Source of the DNA: Pyxidicoccus caerfyrddinensis | GTDB taxonomy: Bacteria > Myxococcota > Myxococcia > Myxococcales > Myxococcaceae | DNA: 64,000 nucleotides | Assembly: GCF_010894405.1 (NCBI RefSeq) | Contig: NZ_JAAIYA010000001.1 | Coordinates: 617,065-681,064, forward strand | Reading direction: 5' to 3' | In this document: positions 53,394 through 61,621 of the stretch, one piece after another | Numbering within the stretch: position 1 is the first letter of the stretch | Layout of the letters: each line of letters opens with the position of its first letter | Notes under the pieces: generated by a model | Told to the model about the DNA's origin: nothing | Seen by the model: only the letters and a program-made list of their open reading frames with translations | The model's database searches: none | Position numbers and translations under genes: made by a program

Positions 53394-54356
53394 CTAGTTG
53401 CAGATCTCGATCTCAGGGAAGTTGGGCTTCGGGTGGCAGACATTCGGCGCGCAGCACAGAGAGCCGTTGCAGAGCTCGCACGGCGTGCAAACGCCGTTGG
53501 AGCAGCTCTCGTCCGAGCCGCAGACGTTGCCACAGGCCCCGCAGTTGGTCTTGCTCGTCCTGGTGTTCACCTCGCAGCCGTTGTTGTAGGCGCCGTCGCA
53601 GTTGGACCAGCCCGTGGTGCAGGTGTTGATGCCACAGGCGCCCGAGGAGCAGCTCGCCACGGACACATTGGCGGTGTTCGTGCAGGCCATCGCCTGGCCG
53701 CCGCAGACACCCGCGCCGTTGCACGTGTCACCCGTGGTGCAGGAGTTGCCGTCGTTGCACGCCGTGCCGGCCGCGATGAACGCATAGGAACAGGCGGACC
53801 CATTCCAGGTGCCGGTCGCCGCGTAGCAGCTGTTCGGAGGGGTCTGGCAGATGTTCGTCTGGCTGGAGATGTTCAGCGCATACGCGCCCTTGGCAGAGGT
53901 GGAGGGGGCGTTCCAGCTGTCGACGACGATGCGGAGGACGGTGCCCTGGGTCAGGGTCAGGGTGAGCGAGGACGCGGTGGTGCCCGTCGCGTCATCATTG
54001 CACCCCAGCGCGTTGGTCGCCGTGACAGGGTCGAACGGATAGATGTGCAGGATCGTGTCGAACGAGGACCCCGTGGTGGTGAAGGTGTAGGTATTGTTTT
54101 GCGGAGCCGTCCACTTGAAGGAGGCATCCGGGGTGCCCGCGGCTCCGCAGGACGGGTTGAACTCGTTGGTCCCGTTGTAGAGGTTGCCGGTGATGGCGGG
54201 AGACGCCACGGGCATACCAATGTCGACGTAGACCTCCTGCTCCACCTCTCTCAGACTGCTCGGCTCCTTCGCGCCCGTCACCTCGTCCTCGACACCGCAC
54301 GCGGAGAAAGCCACAGCACCTACGACAGCCAGCGAAATCATCCAACGACCATTCAT
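53394..54356 (-). CDS. Lipoprotein with PPC-like domain and Cys-rich repeats
   Basis: A 320-aa precursor: signal peptide with lipobox FSAC (Cys about 20), a PPC-like beta domain (about 45-165) paralogous to the protein at 43581-44147, then a Cys-rich C-terminal half. That half has short repeats (ACNDGNSCTTGDTCNGAGVC; TNCGACGNVCGSDESCSNGVC) of the kind seen in myxobacterial surface proteins. The many paired Cys suggest a disulfide-stabilised stalk outside the cell. ATG 54356 has GGAGG eight bases upstream. It is divergent from the crystallin-like lipoprotein gene. Confidence 0.78.
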   Translation of the reverse strand: MNGRWMISLAVVGAVAFSACGVEDEVTGAKEPSSLREVEQEVYVDIGMPVASPAITGNLYNGTNEFNPSCGAAGTPDASFKWTAPQNNTYTFTTTGSSFDTILHIYPFDPVTATNALGCNDDATGTTASSLTLTLTQGTVLRIVVDSWNAPSTSAKGAYALNISSQTNICQTPPNSCYAATGTWNGSACSYAFIAAGTACNDGNSCTTGDTCNGAGVCGGQAMACTNTANVSVASCSSGACGINTCTTGWSNCDGAYNNGCEVNTRTSKTNCGACGNVCGSDESCSNGVCTPCELCNGSLCCAPNVCHPKPNFPEIEICN

Positions 54357-54377
54357 GTATCGCACCTCCAGGAACTC

Positions 54378-54422
54378 CCTCTCAAAGCTGCAAAAACTCC
54401 TATATTCTGATTATTTGAGAGG
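54378..54422. promoter_or_regulatory. 9-bp inverted repeat in divergent promoter region
   Basis: CCTCTCAAA (54378-54386) and TTTGAGAGG (54414-54422) form a perfect inverted repeat around an unusually AT-rich 27-base spacer. It lies 22 bp upstream of the minus-strand lipoprotein start and 180 bp upstream of the plus-strand one. It may be a regulator site or a leader hairpin of the minus gene. The rest of the 54357-54601 gap holds no gene. Confidence 0.4.
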
Positions 54423-54601
54423 ATCCACAGGTTTGCATTGTTGGAAAGCATGAGCGGGCCCCCTACACGGAGAGGCGCGGTGAAGACAGACGCAAGGTCC
54501 TACTGGCCGGCCATGGGGTGAAGCACACCTAGGACTCGGAGCGACGCCGCTGGTACTCCTGGGACTGACCGCCCCACCAGCGGCACCTCCAAGGGGAAAC
54601 C

Positions 54602-56113
54602 ATGTTCCTGTTTCGACACGCGCCTTCACGTTCTCCGGTAGTGGTGCTCACCGGCCTGCTGTCCGTCGGGAGCCTCGCCGGCTGTGGTCCAGAGGGAACC
54701 GAACCTGTCGCCGCCACCGCCGCGCGGGCCTCCTCGCTCGTCACGCTCGGCGGAGACACGTCCTGTGCCTGGGGGAGCATGGACTGCAACCCGTGCGTCC
54801 CCGACGTGCCCGCCCGCTTCAATGAACTCAGGGACCACGGCGAGGTGCTCGGCTTCAACCCGGGGCCGTTCAACTTCAACGTCGCCTACCCGAGCAGCAA
54901 CCACTGGGAGGGCATCCAGCGCCTGCCGCTCGACTCCGGCCGCTACTTCGTCCTGTCCAAGCGGGACGACGGCTCCGGCGGCAACGTGGGCCACCTGGTC
55001 CACATGGCCAGCCGCAACGGCGACGGGCTGCGCTTCCGCTCCAACCGACTGTCCACCAGCATTGCCCAGCCCGAGGACACCGCTCCGCCGGGAGATGACC
55101 GCGCGGTGACGGCGCTGCCGGTGCTCGGCGGCTACGTCCACGGCGGCGGCATGCAGGCGGTGGGCAACATCGTCGCCCTTCCCATGGAGGAAGGCCCCGG
55201 CGCTGGCCGCGTCGCGCTCTACGACTACAACTCCACCCTGAACCCGAGCCCCTTCGCCTACGTCACTGGCAACACCGCGAACGCGGGGACCGCGTCCCTC
55301 TCCAAGCTGTCCGATGGGCGCTACCTGCTGCTGCTCGGGCAGTACGACGCGAAGTCGCTCGAGGTCTTCTTCTCCACGGAGACCCACCTCCGCTCCGGCA
55401 CCAACCAGTGGCTCCGCACGGACCAGTGGTACGACGGGGAGCTGGCCTCCGGCGACTGGGGGCCGTTCCAGAACCTCAACCTCGTCACCGACTGCAGGGA
55501 CTCGCAGCTCTACCTGGTGGGCACGCGGCTGGGTGGGCTCCGGTGGGGCGCCGTCAGCGATGACTACGCGCACCTCTACCGGGTGAACATCGACGGCCAC
55601 CTGCGGCTCGAGCACGTCGCGTCGAAGCACCTGTACTGCAGCAACGACGGCTCGCGGCAGTGCAACCTCGACGCGGCCGGCGGCGTCTTCGTCGACGTGG
55701 ACCGCAACCTCCTCCTCTACGCCACCGAGCATGCCGATGACGGCCCCGCCGGCGCGGTGAAGATGGTGGAGTTCCGCAACACCTGGGCGGATGCCCGGTG
55801 CGGCGCCGACATCACGCACGCCTACGTCGACTTCTACGACGACTCCGACTTCAGCGACCGGGGCTTCATCTACGACTACGCGGACCGCGGCCTGAAGAAC
55901 TGGGGCAGCTTCCACAGCATCGACGCGTTCAACGACAAGGCCTCGGCCGTCCGTTGGTGCATTCCGCCCGGCTGGCGCGTGCGGCTCTACGGCGACTCGA
56001 ACTACAGCGGTAGCTACAAGGACCTCATCGGCACCGGCACCCTCCGCGAGGTCAACCTGAACAGCTGGAGCTTCGGCGACAAGGTCTCGTCCGCGCGCTG
56101 GCTGGCGCTCTGA
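54602..56113 (+). CDS. Lipoprotein with C-terminal beta/gamma-crystallin-like domain
   Basis: A 503-aa precursor with signal peptide and lipobox SLAGC (Cys about 28). Residues about 55-395 are beta-rich with repeated strand-turn patterns (FVLSKRDDGSGGNVGHLVHM; GRYLLLLGQYDAK) that suggest a propeller. The last 100 residues contain crystallin-type Greek-key features: YVDFYDDSDFSDRGF, FNDKASAVRWCIPPGW, VRLYGDSNYSGSY and FGDKVSSARW. Myxobacterial protein S is a well-known calcium-binding member of that superfamily. Likely surface-attached; the role of the propeller-like part is unknown. Confidence 0.8.
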   Translation: MFLFRHAPSRSPVVVLTGLLSVGSLAGCGPEGTEPVAATAARASSLVTLGGDTSCAWGSMDCNPCVPDVPARFNELRDHGEVLGFNPGPFNFNVAYPSSNHWEGIQRLPLDSGRYFVLSKRDDGSGGNVGHLVHMASRNGDGLRFRSNRLSTSIAQPEDTAPPGDDRAVTALPVLGGYVHGGGMQAVGNIVALPMEEGPGAGRVALYDYNSTLNPSPFAYVTGNTANAGTASLSKLSDGRYLLLLGQYDAKSLEVFFSTETHLRSGTNQWLRTDQWYDGELASGDWGPFQNLNLVTDCRDSQLYLVGTRLGGLRWGAVSDDYAHLYRVNIDGHLRLEHVASKHLYCSNDGSRQCNLDAAGGVFVDVDRNLLLYATEHADDGPAGAVKMVEFRNTWADARCGADITHAYVDFYDDSDFSDRGFIYDYADRGLKNWGSFHSIDAFNDKASAVRWCIPPGWRVRLYGDSNYSGSYKDLIGTGTLREVNLNSWSFGDKVSSARWLAL

Positions 56114-56148
56114 GCGGACCGCCCGCGCACCACCGCTCAGAGCTACCC

Positions 56149-56167
56149 CGACTCCCCCCCGGAGTCG
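56149..56167 (+). terminator. Short GC hairpin
   Basis: A 7-bp stem (CGACTCC with GGAGTCG) and C5 loop, 36 bp after the crystallin-like lipoprotein gene. Possible terminator. Confidence 0.4.
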
Positions 56168-56289
56168 CGGCGTCGAGGGCGCCGTCGGGTATCTCACGGA
56201 CGCTGGAGGCCAGGGATGACGAATGGCGCACCGTGGCGCTTGGATACCCTCCGCACCTGACTGCCGCTGCACCCGAGCGTGGAGGACGT

Positions 56290-56649
56290 ATGCCCTATGT
56301 CGATGGTTTCGTCGTGCCGGTTCCCACCAAGAACGTTGCCGCCTACCGCACCATGTCGCGCAAGGCGGGCAAGCTGTGGCGCGAGCACGGCGCCCTTGCC
56401 TACTTCGAGTGCCTCGGCGACGACGTCAAGCCCGGCAAGCGCACCTCGTTCCCACAGAGCGTCAAGCTGAAGGCGGGGGAGACCGTGGTGTTCTCCTGGA
56501 TCATCTACAAGTCGCGCGCCGAGCGAAACCGCATCAACAAGAAGGTCATGGCCGATCCCCGCCTCATGAAGATGATGGACCCCAAGGCCATGCCCTTCGA
56601 CAGCAAGCGGATGATCTACGGCGGGTTCAAGGTGATGGTCGAGCTCTGA
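56290..56649 (+). CDS. DUF1428 family protein (YbaA-like)
   Basis: A 119-aa protein of the DUF1428 family, small cytosolic dimeric alpha/beta barrels of unknown function. Seen: the family opening MPYVDGFVVPVP, W-x-EHGAL-x-YFECLGDDV, FPQSVKLK-x-GETVVFSWI-x-Y and the ending MPFDSKRMIYGGFKVMVEL. Length is normal. ATG 56290 has GGAGG five bases upstream. It is followed by a clear hairpin. Confidence 0.92.
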   Translation: MPYVDGFVVPVPTKNVAAYRTMSRKAGKLWREHGALAYFECLGDDVKPGKRTSFPQSVKLKAGETVVFSWIIYKSRAERNRINKKVMADPRLMKMMDPKAMPFDSKRMIYGGFKVMVEL

Positions 56650-56661
56650 CGTCTGGCCATT

Positions 56662-56692
56662 CCCCGCACCGGAGCACCCACGCGGTGCGGGG
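56662..56692 (+). terminator. Hairpin after DUF1428 gene
   Basis: A perfect 9-bp stem (CCCCGCACC with GGTGCGGGG) around a 13-base loop, 12 bp after the stop. Confidence 0.6.
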
Positions 56693-56832
56693 CCGGGCCC
56701 GACGGGCAAGACACCTGACGGTACGTGACGACTGTTGGACGGTGGAAACCCGGCGCTCGCGTGTTCCAGAATTGACTATCGGGCTCTCAGAATCGCATCA
56801 ATCACGAACCGTGTCTGGCAATCATTCCGTCC

Positions 56833-57192
56833 ATGCCAGACAGACACGAGCAGATTGACCGCCGCTCCTTCCCGCGTCTCCAGGCTCCGCTTTATTCGCG
56901 CCCGGCGCGGCTGCAGTTCGGTTCAACGCGGCAGGTGCTGGACGTCAGCAGGAGCGGCGCCCGCATCTACTCCGACGAGTTCCACTCGGAGGGCAGCCAG
57001 TTGGAGCTGGAGCTCTTCCTGGCGGATGCGGGCTCGCTGGAGTGCAAGGCGCGAGTGGTCTGGACATCGAAGCTTCCGCCGGGCGCCGTCGCCCGCTACG
57101 AGGTGGGGCTGGCCTTCCTGGACGCGCCGCCCGCCACGTGGAGCCGGCTCCAGCCGCTGCTCGTCCCCGACGACGTGCGGGAAGCCTCCTGA
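56833..57192 (+). CDS. PilZ domain protein
   Basis: A 119-aa single-domain PilZ protein. The c-di-GMP-binding motifs are both present: R-x3-R in RSFPR (about residues 11-15) and D-x-S-x2-G in DVSRSG (about 37-42). The remaining beta-barrel strands (LELELFLADAGSLECKARVV) are complete. It likely binds c-di-GMP and passes the signal to a partner protein, as stand-alone PilZ proteins do; in myxobacteria such proteins influence motility and polysaccharide. It sits next to the amidohydrolase scar on its right. Confidence 0.88.
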   Translation: MPDRHEQIDRRSFPRLQAPLYSRPARLQFGSTRQVLDVSRSGARIYSDEFHSEGSQLELELFLADAGSLECKARVVWTSKLPPGAVARYEVGLAFLDAPPATWSRLQPLLVPDDVREAS

Positions 57193-57216
57193 AGGAAGGG
57201 CCTGGAATCGGTGGCG

Positions 57217-58183
57217 TCAGAAGACATGGCAGGCGCACCCCAGCGCGCCCCAGAAACCGAACAGCCCACCGCCGGGCGAGGAGCGGTGCTCGGTGTGGAC
57301 CGCGCGAGGCGCATGCGCGCCACAGGCCGTGCCGGGCGCGTGCGTGTGCCGCTCCAGGGCGAGCCCGTGTCCCGCCGACGCCAGCGGCGCATGCTGGTAG
57401 CCGCCGAAGCGGCTCACGGGTGACCAGTCCGGCATGGGACTGGGAAGCTCGGGAGCGAGCGGGCCGAACTCCCCGGTGCCGTGCACCACCCAGCCGCCGA
57501 CCACCGTCAGCACGCTGGTGAGGTCCTTGATGGCGTCCTCCGGCACGCTGAAGAAGTCCGAGGACAGCAGCGCGAAGTCGGCGAAGTGGCCCGGCTTCAG
57601 GAGCCCCTTGCGGTCCTGCTCATGCGAGAACCAGGCGCTGCCGTGCGTCCACAGGCGCAGCGCCTCCTCGCGCTCCAGGCGATTGTCGTCGCCGTACATC
57701 GGCAGCCCGCCCACGGTGCGGCCACTGACGAGCCAGTACAACGACACCCACGGGTTGTAGCTGGCCACCCGCGTCGCGTCCGTGCCGGCGCCCACCGGCA
57801 CGCCCGCGCTCAACATCCTCCGCACCGGAGGCGTCTGCGCGAGCGCCCGGGCGCCGTAGCGCTCCGCGAAGTACTCGCCCTGGTACGCCATGCGGTGCTG
57901 GATGGCGATGCCGCCCTGCAGGGCCCGTACGCGGTCGATGTTGCGCTCGGAGATGGTCTCCGCGTGGTCGATGAGCCAGTGCAGGCCGTCGAAGGGCACC
58001 TCGCGGCTGACCTTCTCGTAGACGTCCAGCACGCGGCTGATGCTCTCGTCGTAGGTGGCGTGGATGCGGAACGGCCAGCGGCGCTCCGCCAGCAGGCGCA
58101 CCACGGACTCCAGCTCGCCCTCCATGCCCGGCGGCAGCGCCGGGCGCGGCTCGCGGAAGTCCTCGAAGTCCGCCGCGGAGAAG
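57217..58183 (-). pseudogene. Amidohydrolase (YtcJ-like), N-terminal half missing
   Basis: The readable part covers the C-terminal half of an amidohydrolase-superfamily enzyme: RIHATYDESISRVLDVYE, HWLIDHAETI, QHRMAYQGEYF, GVPVGAGTDATR, YNPWVSLYWLV and the end with ADFALLSSDFF. The N-terminal half of the barrel, with its HxH metal motif, and the leading beta-sandwich are absent; family members are about 550-600 aa and this is about 320. Homology starts abruptly near 58183 (FSAADFEDFREPRP), exactly where the tail of a dehydrogenase on the other strand begins. The remaining frame is open and could start at ATG 58125, but the enzyme cannot be active in the usual way. Confidence 0.75.
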
Positions 58184-58263
58184 ACGAAGTGGCCTTCCTC
58201 GCGGGTCCGGACGCGGGCTGGGTCAACGGCCAGGTCCTGCGCGTCAACGGCGGAATCATCTGA
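58180..58263 (+). pseudogene. C-terminal fragment of a short-chain dehydrogenase
   Basis: On the plus strand the last 25 or so codons before TGA 58261-58263 read EVAFLAGPDAGWVNGQVLRV, then NGGII, the characteristic end of SDR-family reductases. No other SDR part (TGxxxGIG, YxxxK) lies upstream. It is a relic joined to the truncated amidohydrolase. Confidence 0.7.
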
Positions 58264-58287
58264 ACCTCCCCTGCCCCGCGGACACGC

Positions 58288-59730
58288 TCACGGCAGGGAG
58301 AGCGTCTGGGCGTGGTGGAAGACGTTCTGTGGGTCGTACTTCTGCTTGATGCGTTGGAGCTTGGAGAGCTGGCTCCCGTAGTAGGCACGGCGGAAGCCAT
58401 CCAGGCGCGGGTCCGCGTAGCCCTGGTACACATGCCCGTTGGCGTGCGGGAGCACCGTCATCCACGAGGCATCCACCCACCCACGTGCGTGCTCGCGCAG
58501 GGCATCCACGGACCGCGAGCCCACGGTGGCGGTGTGGCGAATCAGCATGCGCGCGTGCCGGTGGAGGAAGCTGGAGGTGCCATCGGTGAGCGCATACGCC
58601 CCACCCCAGGGAATGAACTCGAGCTCCCGGAACTGCGCATAGCGGCGGTCCGCCTGGAACTGGTCCACACACTCCCTGATGGCCTCCGGGTCCAGCGGCT
58701 CATCGAAGAAGCTGGAGCGGGTGAACTGGTAGCCGGTGGACTGGTAGGGAAGGCTCGGCATCCAGGCCGGTGCGGCCTCATGGTCCAGCAGTCCGACCAG
58801 GTACTCCGCTGCCGCCGCGGGCGCGAGGCGCCACCTGCGCAGGTCCCCGGCCAGCGGCCCGAGCCAGCGATCCAGCGTCTCCACGAGGCTCACGACGCGC
58901 GCGCCCCGCCCGAGGATGACGCCGAAGAGCTCCACGTAGGCCGGAGCTTCCGGGTCATCCGGCGCGACGAGGCCGAGCTCGAGATTCACATCCGGGTCCG
59001 CCTCGGGCGCATGCTGCTGCCAGAGCGCTATCAGCTCGGCGGCCTCGGTCAGGGCCCAGCGGCCGTGGCAGACGGTGATCCCCTCCAGGGGATGGGTCCG
59101 CAGCGTCAGCTCGGTGATGATGCCGAAGCCGGAGGCGCCAGCGCCACGAAGCGCCCAGTAGAGGTCGTCCGCTTCCTCCCGGCTCGCCTGGAGCACACGG
59201 CCGTCGGCGCAGACCACCTGCAGGTGCTCGACGTGGTCCGTGGTGAGCCCGTAACGCCGGCCGAGGAACCCGAAGCCCCCCACGAGCGCGAGCCCGCCGA
59301 TGGCGACCCGGGGACACCCTCCGGTGGGAATGACGCGGCCCACGGCGGCCAGGCTCCGGCTCACGTCGGCCGAGAGCGCACCCGGTCCGATGACGGCGAC
59401 ACCGTCTCTCGACTCGACGTGGTTGAGCTCCGAGAGGTCGACGACGACCGGAGCACTCGTCGAGAGGTCCGCGAAGCAATGCCCTCCACTTCGCACCGAG
59501 AAGGGCAGCTCCTGCTCCCGGAGGAACTCCAGCGTCCGCTGCACGTCCGAGATGCTCCGGCAGCGGACCAGGGCCTGGGGAGGCACGAGCGGCCGGCCCG
59601 CCGCGAACTGCTTGCTCGCGAGCAGCATCCGCTCATCTCCCGGAAGCACCACCGCGCCCTGGAGGACTCCGCGGAGCAGGGACCAGTCGACGTCCCGGCA
59701 GAGTGCTTCGGCTTCGGTCGAGGTCATCAT
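58288..59730 (-). CDS. Berberine-bridge-type FAD oxidoreductase
   Basis: A 480-aa FAD-linked oxidase. The PCMH-type FAD domain spans about 45-225. His84 in RSGGHCF and Cys139 in TGGCPRVAIGG correspond to the two residues that bind FAD covalently in berberine-bridge enzymes, so bicovalent flavin is expected. The BBE tail (YYGSQLSKLQRIKQKYDPQN, then VFHHAQ) is complete. No signal peptide. Its ATG lies 2 bp after the stop of the ABC exporter gene, so it belongs to the lanthipeptide operon. Oxidases of this type act on alcohols, sugars or peptides in secondary metabolism; oxidation of the lanthipeptide or a side reaction of it is an inference. Confidence 0.9.
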   Translation of the reverse strand: MMTSTEAEALCRDVDWSLLRGVLQGAVVLPGDERMLLASKQFAAGRPLVPPQALVRCRSISDVQRTLEFLREQELPFSVRSGGHCFADLSTSAPVVVDLSELNHVESRDGVAVIGPGALSADVSRSLAAVGRVIPTGGCPRVAIGGLALVGGFGFLGRRYGLTTDHVEHLQVVCADGRVLQASREEADDLYWALRGAGASGFGIITELTLRTHPLEGITVCHGRWALTEAAELIALWQQHAPEADPDVNLELGLVAPDDPEAPAYVELFGVILGRGARVVSLVETLDRWLGPLAGDLRRWRLAPAAAAEYLVGLLDHEAAPAWMPSLPYQSTGYQFTRSSFFDEPLDPEAIRECVDQFQADRRYAQFRELEFIPWGGAYALTDGTSSFLHRHARMLIRHTATVGSRSVDALREHARGWVDASWMTVLPHANGHVYQGYADPRLDGFRRAYYGSQLSKLQRIKQKYDPQNVFHHAQTLSLP

Positions 59731-59732
59731 CG

Positions 59733-61565
59733 TCAGGAAGTATCGTCCTCCAGCCCGTGCAGTTTCGTCTGCAGTCGATAGAGTTCGGCGTAGCGGCCGT
59801 CCAGCGCCATCAGCTCGTCGTGTCGGCCCTGCTCTACCACTGCGCCGCGTTCCAGGAAGTAGATACGGTCGGCGTTGCGCACGCTCGCCAACCGGTGGGT
59901 GATGAGCAGCACGGTGCGTGCGCGGGCCAACTGCCGGAGCGACTCGTAGACGGCATGCTCGGCCCTCGCATCCAGGGGCGCTGTCGGTTCATCCCAGATG
60001 ACCAGGGGTGCATCCCGGTACAGACCCCGGGCCACGGCCAGCCGCTGCCACTGCCCGCCCGAGAGGTCCTGGCCGCCCCGGAACTGGCGCGACAGGAGCG
60101 TCTCCCAGCCCTGTGGCAGGCACTCGATGACCTCCAGCGCACGCGCCTGCTCGGCGGACTGGAGGAGGACGCGCGAGTCGGGGTCCTCGCGCTGGTGCCG
60201 GCCGAGACGGACGTTGTCCCTGGCGCTGCGGGGCCAGCGGATGGGGTCCTGCAACACCATCACCACCCGGTCCGCGAGGCTGTCCGGCGCCATGTCCCGC
60301 AGGTCGACGCCGTCCCAGGTGATGCGGCCCGACGTCGGCGGGTAGAGCCCGGCAATCAGCTTGGCCAGCGTCGTCTTGCCCGAGCCATTCTCCCCAACGA
60401 GGGCGATGCTCTGGCCGGCCTCGATGGTCAGGGACACGTCGCGCAGGGCCTGCCGGCCCTCCTGCCCCGGATAGTGGAAGCCGACGCCGTGCAGCTCGAT
60501 GCGCCCCGGGTTCTCCGGCGCCTTCACCCCGGTGGCGGGACGCACGCGCCGCGAGGACTGCTCGAGGAACTCGCGGTAGTCGCTGATGTACAGGCCCTTC
60601 TCGAACAGGCCGTGTGCCATCTGCATCAACTGGGTGAGCGCCGTGCTCGCGCCGCGCACCGCGATGACCGCCGTGCCGACGATGGCCAGGTCCAGCCATT
60701 CCGCGTGCAGCATCCCCGCGAGCGCGACGAAGGTGGCCACCAGGCCGATGCTGGAGAGGAGCCGGCCGACCGCGCCCGCTCGTGCTTCCGCGACCCCCAT
60801 GCGGACCAGGTGGTCCTGCAACGCCATGGCGCTGCGCCGGTACTCGGACAGCACGTAGTCCTGGGCCTGGTTGGTGCGAATCTCGGGCGCGGACTCCCGC
60901 TGCGTCGCGAGCTCGGCCATCATGTGGACCTGCCGCGTGAGCGAGATGGTCGTCGGCATGCCGGCGTACTGGAGCCGCGCCGCGTGGAGCGCCGCCCAGC
61001 CCTCGGGCAGCAGGGCCACCACCAGCAGGGGCAGCAGCAGCGGGTGGAGCCAGAGCAGCGCGAGCGCCGCGCCGCCCACCGAGAACGCGGCGCGGAACGC
61101 GTCGACGAGGCAGGTGGTGGCGCCCTCCATGTGCAACACGCCGCGGTCCCGGGCCCGGTGCAATTGGTCGTAGAAGCCCGGGTCGTCGAAGGAGGACAGC
61201 TCCACCTGGAGGCTCGTCCGGAAGAGCTCCTCCTCCGCGACGCGGAACACGCGGGGGACCAGGTTCGCTCGCGCCACGGAGGTGGCCGTCTCCAGTCCCA
61301 TGCGCGCCAGCTGCACGCCGCCCAGCAGGAGCAGCGCGGGGAGCGCCGCCTGCAACCGCTCGGGCGCGGAGCCCTCGGCGAAGAGCTGGCCGAGGACCTG
61401 CGTGGTCAGGAGCAGTCCCCAAGCGGTGGCCGCCCCGGCGAGCAGCTGGGAGACGACGACCACGAGCGCGGACCGGGGCGCCGCGCGGCGCAGCACGGAC
61501 AGCACCGGGTGGACGGCCATCGACACGCGCCGGGCGAGCGCCCACAGGCCGTGTCCCGCTGGCAC
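59733..61565 (-). CDS. ABC exporter (fused permease-ATPase), lanthipeptide-associated
   Basis: A 610-aa ABC half-transporter with six hydrophobic segments (about 20-330) and an ATPase domain: Walker A GENGSGKTTLAKL (about 387), signature DLSGGQWQRLAVARG (about 500), Walker B LVIWDEP and H-loop THRLA. It lacks an N-terminal C39 peptidase, so the leader peptide must be cut by another enzyme. GTG 61565 is the first usual start; the frame is open back to the LanM stop and reads plausible protein (SADAPQAELETPYWRLDRG), so a CTG start overlapping the lanM stop is possible. It would export the product of the adjacent LanM. Confidence 0.88.
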   Translation of the reverse strand: MPAGHGLWALARRVSMAVHPVLSVLRRAAPRSALVVVVSQLLAGAATAWGLLLTTQVLGQLFAEGSAPERLQAALPALLLLGGVQLARMGLETATSVARANLVPRVFRVAEEELFRTSLQVELSSFDDPGFYDQLHRARDRGVLHMEGATTCLVDAFRAAFSVGGAALALLWLHPLLLPLLVVALLPEGWAALHAARLQYAGMPTTISLTRQVHMMAELATQRESAPEIRTNQAQDYVLSEYRRSAMALQDHLVRMGVAEARAGAVGRLLSSIGLVATFVALAGMLHAEWLDLAIVGTAVIAVRGASTALTQLMQMAHGLFEKGLYISDYREFLEQSSRRVRPATGVKAPENPGRIELHGVGFHYPGQEGRQALRDVSLTIEAGQSIALVGENGSGKTTLAKLIAGLYPPTSGRITWDGVDLRDMAPDSLADRVVMVLQDPIRWPRSARDNVRLGRHQREDPDSRVLLQSAEQARALEVIECLPQGWETLLSRQFRGGQDLSGGQWQRLAVARGLYRDAPLVIWDEPTAPLDARAEHAVYESLRQLARARTVLLITHRLASVRNADRIYFLERGAVVEQGRHDELMALDGRYAELYRLQTKLHGLEDDTS

Positions 61566-61621
61566 GCCTCGGTCGAGGCGCCAGTACGGTGTCTCCAGCT
61601 CGGCCTGGGGTGCGTCCGCGC

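Noticed and set aside
58264-58287. Search for a lanthipeptide precursor gene next to the operon in the window
   Set aside because: Only 24 bp lie downstream of the oxidase gene before the scar, and no small Cys/Ser/Thr-rich ORF with a leader was seen between operon genes.
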